NCBI GenBank assembly: GCA_028641055.1
Contig: CM054063.1
Coordinates: forward strand, 179,806,756-179,870,755
Source of the DNA: Alopecurus myosuroides
Taxonomy: Eukaryota; Streptophyta; Magnoliopsida; Poales; Poaceae
Direction of reading: 5' to 3'
DNA length: 64,000 nucleotides
The translations under genes and the position numbers were made by a program. Shown in pieces: positions 55,396 to 64,000 of this stretch. Each line of letters starts with the position of its first letter. The stretch's first letter is position 1. The notes beneath the pieces are model-generated. The model saw only the letters and a program-made list of their open reading frames with translations, did not search any database and was not told the origin of the DNA.

Positions 55396-57215
55396 CTAAG
55401 CATCCGACTCGTCTCCAGATCCCTGCTCATCATCAGACTCCTCCTCATCAGCAGCAGCATCATGAGCTCGTGAAGCAGTCTCCCGAGTAGACCTGAGGGC
55501 CGCCTCAATGCTCTCCCAAGGAGTGAAATCCTCAGCAGACCAAGCAGAGTAGGACTGAGCATCAAGAGGAGCAGGAACATCACCAGTGCCACCACTCACG
55601 TGATGGAGAATCTGACGCTGAGAGCTGGCCAAATCAGTATCCCTGCGATATGCCCTGTACTGTTCCTTGTGAATGTCCAGCTTCATGCAGAGCACGTTGC
55701 GCTGAAACCAGGATAGCTTCCTGACGTTGCGCAAGGTGGTGAGATCAGACACAGGCACCCTGGGAGCAGACTGAGAGCTAGAAGGACCACCCATAGAGGA
55801 ACCACCCTCAAATGGAGCACTCCGAGAAGCAGCCGCAGTCTTCACCTTCCTCTTGACATACAGCTTCCTCACCTTGTGCTCAACCATGGGTAGCTCGGTG
55901 TACTCCTTCCGCATCTCATACTTGATAAGCATCATGATATATGGAGCATAGGGTATGGTGTAGCCACCAATCATAGCAGCATAGAGCTCGTGAAAGATGA
56001 TGTCCATCACATCCACAGTATATGAGACAGCCGGGTCCTCTTCCTCCATACACTCCTTAGCCAGAATCAGAAGGTTGCACAGAGGAGTGGTGAGAGCATC
56101 GTTGTTACCTCCACTCGGCACAAGGAAAGCTCTGAAGATACGCACCAGCTGATCATAAAGAGGAAGCAGTCCCTCAAGCCCCCCAACAGTGAAACCAGGG
56201 GCGTAAAGCTCAGCCATGGACACCTCCCTCCTCGGCCTATCAACCTCATGGACGCGGTGACCAAGAGGAGGGTGCTCGCTGTAAGAGTAGCCAAGACGCC
56301 GAGCAAACCTCTCAAAGGATGCCTCACAAGGTGTATCTCCAGACATCCACTTAAGACGGGTCACAATATCACCAGTGGAGTACACGAGGGTGGACATAAA
56401 CTGCATCACCAGCTGCGTGTTGTAGTTGCACTGGGTCTCCATGAGCTTCACCAAACCGAAGCGCTCAACAATACTTGCTGCATCAGCAAACTCATCCTTG
56501 GACTTGAGAGCGGCATGGTCATATGGATGCATAGGGCGGCACGGATAGCGGTAGTCACAATAGATGTCAGTGTAAATGTAGGACTGCTCCAGATTCCAGA
56601 AACGAGGATCAATGTTGCCAACCCTCGGAGAAAGATAGGCATCCTGCTTTCTGAGCTCATTGAACTCCTGAGTCGGAATGTCGGTCTTATAGTTGAGCCG
56701 AGGTTTCCTCTTGTTACGGGTAGAGACTAGCTTCTTGCGCTTTGGAACGCTTCGATCGTGGTCACCATCTGTGAAACAAGATAGAATAGGAAAAGCACAA
56801 GATGAGTACACTAGTGTCATACAATGGATACAATCATACATAGAAACGATAGAGAAGATTACAGGAAACAATCGAGGTAGAAATCTGGGAAAGATCCATT
56901 TGGGGCTGCCCTTAAAACAGTACTGGACTCAGCCGGATATTCCGGTTCAAAACTGAACCGGATATTCCGGTTACCCGGATATTCCGGTTCAGTCGTGGAC
57001 CGGATATTCCGGTAAATTTCGGAACAGCACAAAATCAACCTAGATCTCAGATTTCCACATGGATTGCAAACAAGTAAACTACTCTATGGTTTCTAGCATG
57101 TATGGGGGGTCCTCTTCGGAACGAAATCTACCAAGCAAGCCAACAAAACGCACATCCATGGAAGGTGAGGTTATAGCACCAAGATTCAAGAGATTTGAAC
57201 AATACCGGGATCCAT
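55396..57215 (-). CDS. Extra ORF of SIRE/Maximus-type element 2, predicted spliced
   Basis: The function is unknown. Exon 1 is 57215-57206 (ATG GAT CCC G). The intron is 57205-56769. Exon 2 is 56768-55396, giving about 460 residues. Features in order are a basic N-terminus (VPKRKKLVSTRNKRKPR), LVMQFMSTLVYS, LKWMSGDTPCEASFERFARRLG, a leucine-rich helix (LLPLYDQLVRIFRAFLVP), VMDIIFHELYAAMIGGYTIPYAPYIMMLIKYEM, a Ser-rich linker and an acidic C-terminus (EEESDDEQGSGDESDA). Basic start and acidic end are shared with element 1. It lacks a signal peptide and membrane helices, so an envelope role is not supported; nucleic-acid or protein binding is possible. The frame is open up to 56871 without splicing, but there is no good ATG near there. 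Confidence 0.75.
56769..57205 (-). other. Candidate intron of the extra ORF, element 2
   Basis: The donor is ATGGATCCCG|GTATTG and the acceptor is cttgtttcacag|ATGGTG, 437 nt apart. The phase-1 donor restores exactly the long downstream frame. It contains one of the two spacer repeat blocks. Confidence 0.65.
56932..57013 (-). repeat. CCGG-ATATT-CCGG repeats, inside the intron
   Basis: Five cores of the type ccggatattccgg within 82 bp, the same palindrome family as the LTR array. Confidence 0.9.
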
Positions 57216-57390
57216 GGAGAGAAAAGCTTGGGTAGAGTAGTTCCAAAATGCGAGGAGATCAAGATCAGGGCCAAATCTCCAAGATCTTGCGGAGGAAACG
57301 GCCCGGGAGGCCAAGAACCACGACGGCGGCGATTTGGTGGAGAGGAGCGGACGGGAAATAGGGCAAGAACTGCCCATCCCCGTCGGGCTC

Positions 57391-57402
57391 CAGGTTATAT
57401 GG
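57391..57402 (-). promoter_or_regulatory. Candidate internal promoter for the extra ORF
   Basis: Minus strand ccatataacctg lies 11 bases after the repeat block and about 175 bases before the ATG at 57215. The arrangement of repeat, TATA, leader and ATG copies that of the LTR. Confidence 0.45.
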
Positions 57403-57412
57403 ATTTCGCCGA

Positions 57413-57493
57413 ACCGGATACTCCGGTTCAAGTTTGAACCGGATATTCCGGTACAGCCGGATATTCCGGTTCAAAACTGAACCGGAAATTCCG
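57413..57493 (-). repeat. CCGG-ATATT-CCGG repeats, upstream of extra-ORF exon 1
   Basis: Four cores within 81 bp, including aaccggatattccggt and aaccggaaattccg. They lie just upstream (minus strand) of the TATA-like box at 57391-57402. Confidence 0.9.
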
Positions 57494-57940
57494 ACTGCCT
57501 CCAGATTCGAAATTTCCTCGTTTTCAACGGACGACACTAGTGCTTAGAAAGAAAGGCTTTTTTAGAGAAAGGCTTAGGATAGAATTACCAAACTGAGACT
57601 AGTACTTATCCCTCTCAAGAGCAAGAAGCAACCAACTAAAAATACCAATTGAGTGGGATTTTCCTAGGAAGAAACACTTAGCCGGGAAAAACACACGAAA
57701 TGCAATGAAATGACAAGTAGAAAAACCCAACTAAGATCCAACTCTTCGCAATGAAGAGGTTGGTGGCCGAAGCCACCATGTAAGAGTTCTTGGTATGCAA
57801 CCGCGAAGATATATCTTGGGGGCATTGCCAAAACTCAACATTGAAGCTCACAATTCAACATTAGAAAAAGAGAGATTACAATGAATTTTTTTGCTATGGG
57901 CATAATGGGGGGAGGGAGAACCCAATGTATTAGGATAGCA

Positions 57941-57953
57941 CTCCCCCTATGTC
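57941..57953 (-). other. Internal polypurine-like tract after pol, element 2
   Basis: Minus strand gacatagggggag, then TG, 56 bases after the pol stop. It is identical to element 1 at 5296-5308. Confidence 0.5.
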
Positions 57954-58008
57954 CATGCCTACATCTAAGCTCGAACACGTTTCATCTATAGGGGTGTGCG
58001 CAAGATAG

Positions 58009-61000
58009 TCAAGCCAAACTCCTTGAATCAATCACATTTAGCTCATTCCTCAAGAACATGAACCTTGCATCATCAAGTGGCTTCGTGAAAATATCCGCAA
58101 GATTGTCCTTGGTGGGCACATAACCGAGTGCAATGTCTCCTCTTGCCACGTGATCACGGATGAAGTGGTGGCGAATCTCAATGTGCTTCGTCCTTGTGTG
58201 TTGCACCGGATTGTATGCAATCTTGATAGCACTTTCATTGTCACATAGAAGAGGTACTTTGTCCAAATGAACTCCATATTCCTTGAGAGTTTGCCTCATC
58301 CATAGCAATTGGGTGCATGCACTTGCGGCGGCAACATATTCCGCTTCGGCGGTGGAGAGAGAGATGCAATTTTGTTTCTTCGAGGACCAACTTACAAGGG
58401 ACCTACCAAGGAATTGGCAAGCCCCCGAAGTTGACTTCCTATCATCTTGATCACCCGCCCAATCGGAATCCGTATATCCATTGAGAGTAAATTGTGCCCC
58501 CTTTGGGTACCACAAACCAAATCTTGAGGTATGAACCAAATAACGAAAGATTCTATGAACCGCCATTAGATGGCAATCCTTAGGAGCCGCTTGATACCTT
58601 GCACACACACCTACACTCAAAACGATATCGGGCCTAGATGCACAAAGATAGAGCAAAGAACCAATCATAGAGCGATAGAGCTTTTGGTCCACATCCTTAC
58701 TCCCTTTTGGATTACGAGAGAGATGACACTTGACTTGCATAGGAGATGTCTTGATCTTAGCATCTTGGAAGTTAAACCTCTTGATCATATCTTGGGTATA
58801 CTTGGCTTGAGAAATGAAGGTCCCACGAGCCAATTGCTTGATCTCAAAGCCAAGAAAGAATTTAAGCTCACCCATCATAGACATCTCGAACCTGTTAGTC
58901 ATAAGCTTAGAGAACTCATTATTGAAAGCTTGGTTAGTTGAGCCAAAGATGATATCGTCCACATAGAGTTGGCATATGAAAAGCTCTCCCTTTACTCTCT
59001 TGGTGAAGAGAGTGGGGTCGATCTTCCCAACTTCGAAACCACGATCATCTAACAACTCCCTAAGGTGCTCATACCAAGCACGAGGTGCTTGTTTGAGACC
59101 ATAGAGAGCCTTGTCAAGTTTGTAAACGTGGTTAGGAAAGTTGAGATTCTCGAACCCCGGAGGTTGCTTAACATATACCTCCTCTTTTAGTGGACCATTC
59201 AAGAAAGCACTTTTCACATCCATTTGTTGCAACTTGAAATTATGTGAGGAAGCATAAGCAAGGAGGATACGGATGGACTCAAGGCGAGCCACGGGCGCAT
59301 AAGTTTCATCAAAGTCAATGCCTTCAACTTGGGTGTAACCTTGAGCGACCAATCTTGCCTTGTTCCTAATGACAATGCCATTCTCATCTTGCTTGTTCTT
59401 GAATATCCACTTGGTGCCAATAACATTGTGGCAATCCTTGGGTTTCTCAACCAATCTCCAAACCTTGTTGCGCTCAAAGTTATTGAGCTCATCATGCATA
59501 GCTTCAACCCAATCGGAGTCCTCAAGAGCTTCATACACTTTCTTAGGCTCCACCATAGAGATATGAGCTTGATGCTCACAAAAATGAGCCAATTGCCTTC
59601 TAGTGGATCTTCTAGCTTGAACATCCTCCAAGACCTTGTTATCTTGGGCATCAATTTGCTTCAAAGCTCTTCTTATCCTTTTGATGCGACGGGCTTCGAT
59701 CTCCTCATTATTGCGAGGAGGGATCACTTGATCATCTTGATCATTTGGGTCCCCATCTTGACCAACATGGCCTTGATCATCAACATTGTCATCAACAATA
59801 TCTTCAATACTAGCTTCATCTTGAGAAGAGGATGACGAGGAAGAATGATCTTGGCCTTGATCTTGACTCGCATTAGTGAGAGGAGTGGGTACGACTTGCG
59901 GAGTCACTTGATCAATGAGAGGAGGGTCTTGAATATGTTCTCGGTTAGGGGTAGTAGGTGGCTCCTTGGCTTGATCTTCAAATGTAGAGGAGGGCTCCAC
60001 TTGGGTAGAGCATAGTCCTTCTCGATTCGCCATAAGGTGTCCCTCGATGGGGCGGAAGAATCCCACACCCATCCTTCCTATGGCTTCTTGAGGCATTTCA
60101 ACATCTACATTTGAAACATGAAATTGCGCCACTTGGGAGCCGTCATTTTCCTCGAACACCACACTACAAGATTCTATGACAATCCGTGAGGCTTTGTCAT
60201 AGACTCTATAAGTGTGGGATTCGGCACCGTAACCAACAAAAATACCCTCAATAGTTTTGGATTGAAATTTCGACAACCTAATACCCTTGATCAAATAAAA
60301 GCACTTACAACCGAATACACGGAAGTAGGATACGTTGGGCTTGTTGCCGGTGAGGATCTCATATGGGGTCTTGCTCAAGCCTTTGCGGATGTAGAGGCGG
60401 TTGGAGGAGTGGCATGCGGTGGATACGGCCTCGGCCCATAAATATTGGGGAGAAGAGTACTCCGCCAACATGGTCCTTGCCATATCCAAGAGAGTGCGAT
60501 TCTTCCTTTCGGCAACACCATTTTGTTGAGGAGTGTAAGTGGCGGAGTATTGGTGACGAATGCCTTCTTCACTAAGAAATTCATTCAATGTATAGTTCTT
60601 GAACTCCGACCCATTATCACTCCTAATAGCCATGATTTGCACATTGTGTTGACGTTGCACTTCGTTGGAGAAGTCGATGATGGTTTGTTGAGTCTCACTC
60701 TTGCACTTGAAGAAATAAACCCAAGTGTATCTTGAATAATCATCGACAATCACCAAGCAATACTTCTTGCCGCCAAGACTTGCCTCGGGCACGGCACCAA
60801 AGAGATCAACATGAAGAAGCTCCAAGATCCTCTTTGATGAGATAATAGTCTTGGCCTTGTGCACAATGTCATGCATCTTCCCCTCAACACATGACCTACA
60901 AACGCGATCCTTTGCAAAGGAAACATTTTCTTTTAGTCCAACAATAAGGCCACTTTTGTGAAGACTTTGCAAAGTTCTCATGTTGACATGGGATAGGCGG

Positions 61001-61434
61001 CGATGCCACAACCATCCCAAGTCCGCCTTCCCGAAAAGACACATTGCTTGAGTGTTGGTTGACTTCGAAAAGTCCACCACATACAACTCATTTTCAACAT
61101 GTCCCACGTGAACGACGTCAAGAGTCTTGCTTCTCAAAAGGACCACAATATCACCATCAAAGAAGACGGAAAGACCCATCTTACTAAGAGAACGGACGGA
61201 AAGTAAATTGTAACCAAGGGATTCGACAAGCATGACGTTCACGATAGTGATATCGGGAGCCACCACAACCTTGCCAAATCCGGATACCTTAGACTTGGAC
61301 GAGTCCCCATAGGTGACGGTTGCTTGGATGTCATTTGGTTGCAACTCCGTCACAAGTTCTTTGCTTCCGGTCATATGATTAGTGCATCCACTATCAAGAA
61401 TCCATTTAGTCCCACCGGAAGCATAGTCCTGCAA
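58009..61434 (-). CDS. pol: Pol polyprotein of element 2
   Basis: An open frame of 1141 codons. The protease motif is DSG at residues 14-16 ([13 protein letters not shown]). Integrase has [11 protein letters not shown] and CRSCVEGK (HHCC), [17 protein letters not shown] and RSDNGSEF. A long acidic Gln/Ser/Asp linker precedes RT, which has [16 protein letters not shown] and YVDD at 824-827. RNase H has [15 protein letters not shown] and LLCDNESA, ending [10 protein letters not shown]. There is no natural ATG at the start. The frame is +1 relative to gag and overlaps it by about 36 bases, so it must be reached by frameshifting or splicing. All catalytic residues are present. Confidence 0.95.
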   Translation of the reverse strand: MQDYASGGTKWILDSGCTNHMTGSKELVTELQPNDIQATVTYGDSSKSKVSGFGKVVVAPDITIVNVMLVESLGYNLLSVRSLSKMGLSVFFDGDIVVLLRSKTLDVVHVGHVENELYVVDFSKSTNTQAMCLFGKADLGWLWHRRLSHVNMRTLQSLHKSGLIVGLKENVSFAKDRVCRSCVEGKMHDIVHKAKTIISSKRILELLHVDLFGAVPEASLGGKKYCLVIVDDYSRYTWVYFFKCKSETQQTIIDFSNEVQRQHNVQIMAIRSDNGSEFKNYTLNEFLSEEGIRHQYSATYTPQQNGVAERKNRTLLDMARTMLAEYSSPQYLWAEAVSTACHSSNRLYIRKGLSKTPYEILTGNKPNVSYFRVFGCKCFYLIKGIRLSKFQSKTIEGIFVGYGAESHTYRVYDKASRIVIESCSVVFEENDGSQVAQFHVSNVDVEMPQEAIGRMGVGFFRPIEGHLMANREGLCSTQVEPSSTFEDQAKEPPTTPNREHIQDPPLIDQVTPQVVPTPLTNASQDQGQDHSSSSSSSQDEASIEDIVDDNVDDQGHVGQDGDPNDQDDQVIPPRNNEEIEARRIKRIRRALKQIDAQDNKVLEDVQARRSTRRQLAHFCEHQAHISMVEPKKVYEALEDSDWVEAMHDELNNFERNKVWRLVEKPKDCHNVIGTKWIFKNKQDENGIVIRNKARLVAQGYTQVEGIDFDETYAPVARLESIRILLAYASSHNFKLQQMDVKSAFLNGPLKEEVYVKQPPGFENLNFPNHVYKLDKALYGLKQAPRAWYEHLRELLDDRGFEVGKIDPTLFTKRVKGELFICQLYVDDIIFGSTNQAFNNEFSKLMTNRFEMSMMGELKFFLGFEIKQLARGTFISQAKYTQDMIKRFNFQDAKIKTSPMQVKCHLSRNPKGSKDVDQKLYRSMIGSLLYLCASRPDIVLSVGVCARYQAAPKDCHLMAVHRIFRYLVHTSRFGLWYPKGAQFTLNGYTDSDWAGDQDDRKSTSGACQFLGRSLVSWSSKKQNCISLSTAEAEYVAAASACTQLLWMRQTLKEYGVHLDKVPLLCDNESAIKIAYNPVQHTRTKHIEIRHHFIRDHVARGDIALGYVPTKDNLADIFTKPLDDARFMFLRNELNVIDSRSLA

Positions 61435-61438
61435 GAGA

Positions 61439-63958
61439 TCATTGACTAGAGTTAGGACCCGAGTTGGGTCCCTTCATGTTAGCAACAAGGGTCTTTGGAA
61501 CCCATATAGTGTAGTCAATAAAACCCTCAATAGGACCAACATATTTAGCTTGCACAACACCATAATAATCAACATATAAGAAATGGTGTGGGTTGTTAGT
61601 TCCCGCGGAGGAGCTACGAGTAGTGTTGTCCCTCATGACAATACCACCCGAAGCACCATGTTTGTTCTTCTTCTTGTTCTTCTTCTTCTTGTTCCTTTTC
61701 TTGGCTACATAGCCAAGACCTTGCTTGCCCACTTGTTGCCTTGGAGCACTCACTTGTGGTCTAGAAATGACCGCATTAGTGCTTGAGGCAACCACTTGTG
61801 GGGTGGCAAGCACCACCTTTTCAACTTGAGTGCTTTTGCCCTTGAGCCTTGCAAGCTCATCCTTCAACCTAGCATTTTCTTCAATAATATTTGCATGATC
61901 ACAAGAAGAAGTAGAAGTGCTAGGATGGTTAGCTTGAGTAAGTTGAGTTTGAAGTTGTTCATGCAACTCTTTGAGGGATGAGTGTTGGCTTTCCAAAGCT
62001 TTGTGAGCAATGGTTAGCTTTTCAAACTCCTCGGTTAGTTTACCATGACCAACCCCAAACTCTACTTTATCCTTTTTAGCCTTTTTATATTTAGCAATAG
62101 CAAGATCACGTTCCTTAATGATTTTAGAGACAAGTTCATTATGAGTGGTTTCAATAGTTTCAAGTTCATCCTCTAGAGAAACTCTACCATCATGCTCTTC
62201 CTCAAGAGTCATTGAGAGAGATGCAATTTCATCCGCATCCCTTCTCTCAATCTCACCTTTCTTCTCAAGGGCCTCTTGGGCCTCTCCCAATTGCCTCATG
62301 AGATGCTCAAAGTACTTCTTGGTCTCCCCTTGCATGTTAGACATAAAACGGTCCAAGGAGGCTCTTTCCTCTTCTTCTCTAAGACAAGTAATATGTTCTA
62401 GTTCACTAGGGGTCTTAGAGTTAGGAGAGGATGATACCTCCGTGGCCTTAGCCATGAAGCACTTGGCATCGCGTTGAGGAAGATTTTCATTGGGGGATTC
62501 AAAGAGAGATGACGAAGATGGAGTGGAAGCAATAGCTAGAGCGGCCACTTCACTTGTTGTTTCTTCTTCTTCATCACTCCCGGAATCATACTCCTCTTGA
62601 GTCAAGAGCACAAACTTGGTAGGGGTCTTCTTGTTGAAAGGTTTCTTCTTGAAATGAGGTTTCTTGTATTCAACCTTGGATTTGTCCTTGCGGATTAGCT
62701 TGCCGCTATGGTTCTCTCTATTCTCATAGGGGCACTCCGCAATGAAATGGTACTTGTCTTGGCAATTGAAGCAAGATCTCACTTTTTGAGCCCCATCATT
62801 ACCATAACGAGACTTGGTCTTCTCCTCAACAAACTTCTTGCCTTTTGGGGGATTGTTCCAAAACTTTTGCACGGTGAGAGCTATTAGATCCTTTAGGACG
62901 GGATCATATTCTTGTTCCTTCAATGGAGGCAATGCTTCTTCACCATCTTCATCATTCTCAACTTCTCTTGTCAACACCTTGGCCTTCAAAGCAACGGAAG
63001 CTCCTTGATGCATTCCAATGGCCCTAGCACGGTTGTCAAGAGCATACTTGGTTTGCACTTTGTAGGAGCTCAACTCTTGCATGACTTGGGTAGAGGTCAT
63101 GGTGGAGAAATCATGTCTCCCTTGAATGCTCTTCATATCCGTGCCCTCGAAAGGCATCACGGCAATTATGAACTTCCTCTTGATCCAAGCATCATCAATA
63201 TGTGTTGCACCCGCATTAGAGAAAGCGGTGGCAAGAGATTTGAGCCTCCGATACATGTCAACGTGATCTTCTCCATCACGCATGAAGAATCCTTCGGCCT
63301 CATTGGTCAAGGTGTCATAGCGATTTATTTGCATGCTTTCATTCCCAACAAACATGACGACAAGGGCATCCCATGTCTCTTTGGCGGTGGAGAAGTGTTG
63401 AAGATGCGGCATGTGATTGGGGCCCACGGCTTGATGAAGGATGGATAAAGCGGTGTAATTGAGTTGGCAATCCACAACCTCTCTTCTTGTGAGATTCTTG
63501 GGATCATATGGCTTGTATCCATCACGAGTGATTCTCCAAAGATCTATACAAGAAGAGTTCAAGTGAGTCTCCATGTAGTATTGCCATTCACGAAAAGAAT
63601 ATGCATCAATTTTAGGTGGATCTCCCCTAGGAATTATATAAGGAAAAGGGATGGGAGGATCGGGAGAATAATGGCCTTCAACGGCATGATATCCTTCCTT
63701 TCCATTCACACCCTTCTTAGCGGATTGTTCGGCGGAAGCAGTTTTAGGTGGTTCACCATCAACCCCAATCTTGGCACCCTCCGTTTCCGGAGGGGATGAG
63801 TCGACCACCTCCGGTTCCTTGGCTTTGAGGAGTGTTGTCATGAGTAGACGCAACTCCTCAAATTTAGTGTCTATGGATGAGGTCAATGATTCTCTCAAAG
63901 CATTGAGATCATTCATGGACACATTTCCTTCGGACGGAGCGTCATCCTCATCACCCAT
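61439..63958 (-). CDS. gag: Gag protein of element 2
   Basis: An 839-codon frame from an ATG 42 bases inside the window edge. The N-terminal half holds the retrotransposon Gag core ([34 protein letters not shown]). A zinc knuckle [14 protein letters not shown] lies at about 396-409 and should bind element RNA. A long coiled coil (about 540-720) rich in Glu/Lys/Leu follows. Near the C-terminus is a very basic stretch ([16 protein letters not shown]), then [12 protein letters not shown] and TGA. The large coiled-coil Gag is typical of the SIRE/Maximus group. It forms the particle and precedes pol. Confidence 0.93.
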   Translation of the reverse strand: MGDEDDAPSEGNVSMNDLNALRESLTSSIDTKFEELRLLMTTLLKAKEPEVVDSSPPETEGAKIGVDGEPPKTASAEQSAKKGVNGKEGYHAVEGHYSPDPPIPFPYIIPRGDPPKIDAYSFREWQYYMETHLNSSCIDLWRITRDGYKPYDPKNLTRREVVDCQLNYTALSILHQAVGPNHMPHLQHFSTAKETWDALVVMFVGNESMQINRYDTLTNEAEGFFMRDGEDHVDMYRRLKSLATAFSNAGATHIDDAWIKRKFIIAVMPFEGTDMKSIQGRHDFSTMTSTQVMQELSSYKVQTKYALDNRARAIGMHQGASVALKAKVLTREVENDEDGEEALPPLKEQEYDPVLKDLIALTVQKFWNNPPKGKKFVEEKTKSRYGNDGAQKVRSCFNCQDKYHFIAECPYENRENHSGKLIRKDKSKVEYKKPHFKKKPFNKKTPTKFVLLTQEEYDSGSDEEEETTSEVAALAIASTPSSSSLFESPNENLPQRDAKCFMAKATEVSSSPNSKTPSELEHITCLREEEERASLDRFMSNMQGETKKYFEHLMRQLGEAQEALEKKGEIERRDADEIASLSMTLEEEHDGRVSLEDELETIETTHNELVSKIIKERDLAIAKYKKAKKDKVEFGVGHGKLTEEFEKLTIAHKALESQHSSLKELHEQLQTQLTQANHPSTSTSSCDHANIIEENARLKDELARLKGKSTQVEKVVLATPQVVASSTNAVISRPQVSAPRQQVGKQGLGYVAKKRNKKKKNKKKNKHGASGGIVMRDNTTRSSSAGTNNPHHFLYVDYYGVVQAKYVGPIEGFIDYTIWVPKTLVANMKGPNSGPNSSQ

Positions 63959-64000
63959 ACTTAAACTCTTAGGCGGTTAAGCCCGATAGAAGAGCCGAGG

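Larger units (their letters stand above)
53401..64000 (-). mobile_element. SIRE/Maximus-type Copia element 2 (5' LTR outside window)
   Basis: On the minus strand the order is gag (63958-61439), pol (61434-58009), spacer, extra ORF (57215-55396), PPT and 3' LTR (54823-53401). All three ORFs are open, so the element may be autonomous. Only 42 bases of leader before the gag ATG are in the window; the PBS and 5' LTR must lie to the right. A cttaa duplication is predicted beyond that LTR. Confidence 0.93.

Noticed and set aside
55396..56871. Reading the element 2 extra ORF as starting upstream of 56768 without splicing
   Set aside because: The added residues lie before a strong 3' splice site and are not shared with element 1; the spliced ATG fits the phase exactly.

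Overview
The window is grass nuclear DNA, most likely from a Pooideae/Triticeae-type genome. It has no bacterial-style operons, tRNAs, rRNAs or CRISPR arrays. It is a stack of transposable elements around one broken plant F-box gene. The grass call rests on Copia LTRs beginning TGTTGGGAATATGCCC (BARE/Angela-like), Copia elements with an extra third ORF (SIRE/Maximus-like), Stowaway-type MITEs in TA sites, and a CACTA terminus with CTCGGCGAAG repeats. Family names come from pattern memory. Element boundaries were read directly from LTR ends, inverted repeats and target-site duplications (TSDs).

Layout, left to right. (i) 1-4005: non-coding, ending GGGTGTGACA, probably a long Gypsy LTR inserted in the next element. 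(ii) 4006-10319: the 3' half of SIRE/Maximus-type Copia element 1, with RT/RNase H, spacer, extra ORF and LTR. (iii) 10320-20497: a Mutator-like element (MULE) with a broken FAR1-type transposase, split by Copia copy A (12650-20487, TSD aagcg). (iv) 20556-23509: two nested Stowaway MITEs, a TAA-flanked PIF/Harbinger-like element carrying a gene-like cassette, and a small MULE or Pack-MULE with a 9-bp TSD. (v) 23519-27378: no recognisable gene. (vi) 27416-37297: a CACTA end and an F-box gene interrupted by a hAT-like element (itself hit by a MITE), by a young intact Copia element (29313-35987, TSD gttcg) and by a 350-bp terminal-inverted-repeat element. (vii) 39528-53400: a MITE, then an unclassified element marked by 'ataacgccc' palindromes. 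It carries a degenerate gene related to the extra ORF, split and duplicated together with Copia copy B and a solo LTR. (viii) 53401-64000, minus strand: SIRE/Maximus-type element 2 with open gag, pol and extra ORF. Its 5' LTR lies beyond the right edge.

The most interesting system is the extra-ORF module of the two SIRE/Maximus-type elements. In each, the repeat motif in the LTR upstream of its TATA box is repeated in the spacer upstream of the extra ORF. The motif differs between the elements (GGCCGG-rich in one, ACCGGATATTCCGGT-like in the other) but matches within each. Each spacer also has a second polypurine-like tract after pol, and a short ATG exon with a matching intron and 3' splice site in front of the extra ORF. 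A third, divergent relative of the extra ORF sits in the 'ataacgccc' element. This suggests that the extra ORF is a mobile cassette with its own LTR-like promoter and a spliced leader.

Other notable points. The intact Copia element starts its polyprotein inside the LTR and has a candidate 201-nt in-frame intron across the LTR end. Copy B and its flank record a tandem duplication followed by solo-LTR formation. The F-box reading frame is restored when two of the insertions are conceptually removed.
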